6,179 bases of DNA from Gammaproteobacteria bacterium. Its GTDB lineage: Bacteria; Pseudomonadota; Gammaproteobacteria; Xanthomonadales; Rhodanobacteraceae. The number at the start of each line of letters is the position of its first letter. The first letter of the stretch is position 1. Positions 6,113 to 6,179 of the stretch are shown piece after piece. The position numbers were made by a program, and so were the translations under genes. The stretch covers positions 1 to 6,179 of the forward strand of contig VBNZ01000048.1 in NCBI GenBank assembly GCA_005877675.1, written 5' to 3'. The notes under the pieces are model-generated. The model worked only from the letters and a program-made list of their open reading frames with translations, was not told where the DNA came from and made no database searches.

Positions 6113-6179
6113 CGCGTACCGGCTTGGACCAGATTGCCGTACCGGCTTGGGTCAGACTGCTGTACCGAATTGATCAGAA
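6113..6179 (-). repeat. Right-end multiple terminal repeats of the IS21 element (three units)
   Basis: Read on the minus strand, units lie at 6179-6159, 6158-6136 and 6135-6113, matching the left-end units (GTACAGC, then GTACGGC, then GTACGCG endings). The outermost unit differs by a one-base indel from its left-end partner. Three units are seen here against four on the left. Confidence 0.88.

Larger units (their letters stand above)
3664..6179 (+). mobile_element. IS21-family insertion sequence (istA-istB) with multiple terminal repeats
   Basis: The element has overlapping istA and istB genes flanked by inverted ends made of 23-bp repeats, as in the IS21 family. Left-end similarity to Rhs stops at 3662, and TG at 3664-3665 is the likely first dinucleotide. 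The right end is the reverse complement of the left: three repeat units between 6113 and 6179, with a further short match (GGTGTGGGTA at 3760-3769 and its complement at 6101-6110) marking the inner limit. The visible length of about 2.5 kb is normal for the family. The outermost right-end bases, and therefore the target duplication, lie at or just past the window edge. Both genes appear intact, so the element may be active. Confidence 0.93.

Overview
The window is an accessory, high-GC segment from a Gram-negative bacterium, most likely a beta- or gammaproteobacterium. That guess rests on the style of the Rhs core, the IS21-type element and the codon choice; nothing here fixes the genus. It holds the 3' part of an Rhs/YD-repeat polymorphic toxin gene, a string of displaced toxin-tip and immunity modules behind it, and a second Rhs core fragment broken by an IS21-family insertion sequence.

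Layout. (1) 1-1809: the C-terminal 602 codons of an Rhs protein, open at the left edge. It has YD repeats, the conserved core end closing in DPLGL, a glycine-rich hydrophobic stretch, and a short C-terminal toxin tip with a GGPHWD motif. (2) 1809-2117: a small acidic protein whose ATG overlaps the rhs stop codon, the probable cognate immunity protein. (3) 2129-2758: an orphan Rhs C-terminus. It carries the last 74 core codons (about 81% identical in protein to those of the main gene) followed by a different, cysteine-rich tip, and has no good start codon. (4) 2765-2968: a two-helix membrane protein 6 nt behind the orphan tip, a candidate immunity protein. (5) 2983-3324: a secreted small protein with a lipocalin-like look, whose last codons appear to be out-of-frame Rhs DNA. 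(6) 3300-3662: a second Rhs core fragment, about 94% identical at DNA level to bases 1-264. (7) 3664-6179: an IS21-family element (istA, istB, multiple terminal repeats) inserted in that fragment; its right end lies at or just past the window edge.

How it fits together. Rhs proteins are large shells that enclose a variable C-terminal toxin, and the cell protects itself with the adjacent immunity protein. Orphan tips that still carry a piece of core can recombine into the main gene and swap its toxin. Here both ingredients are visible: an orphan tip with core homology, and a long direct repeat of core sequence (1-264 and 3399-3662) flanking all the tips. The IS21 insertion probably disabled the distal copy. 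Every gene in the window reads on the + strand; the minus-strand open frames look like shadows of these genes.
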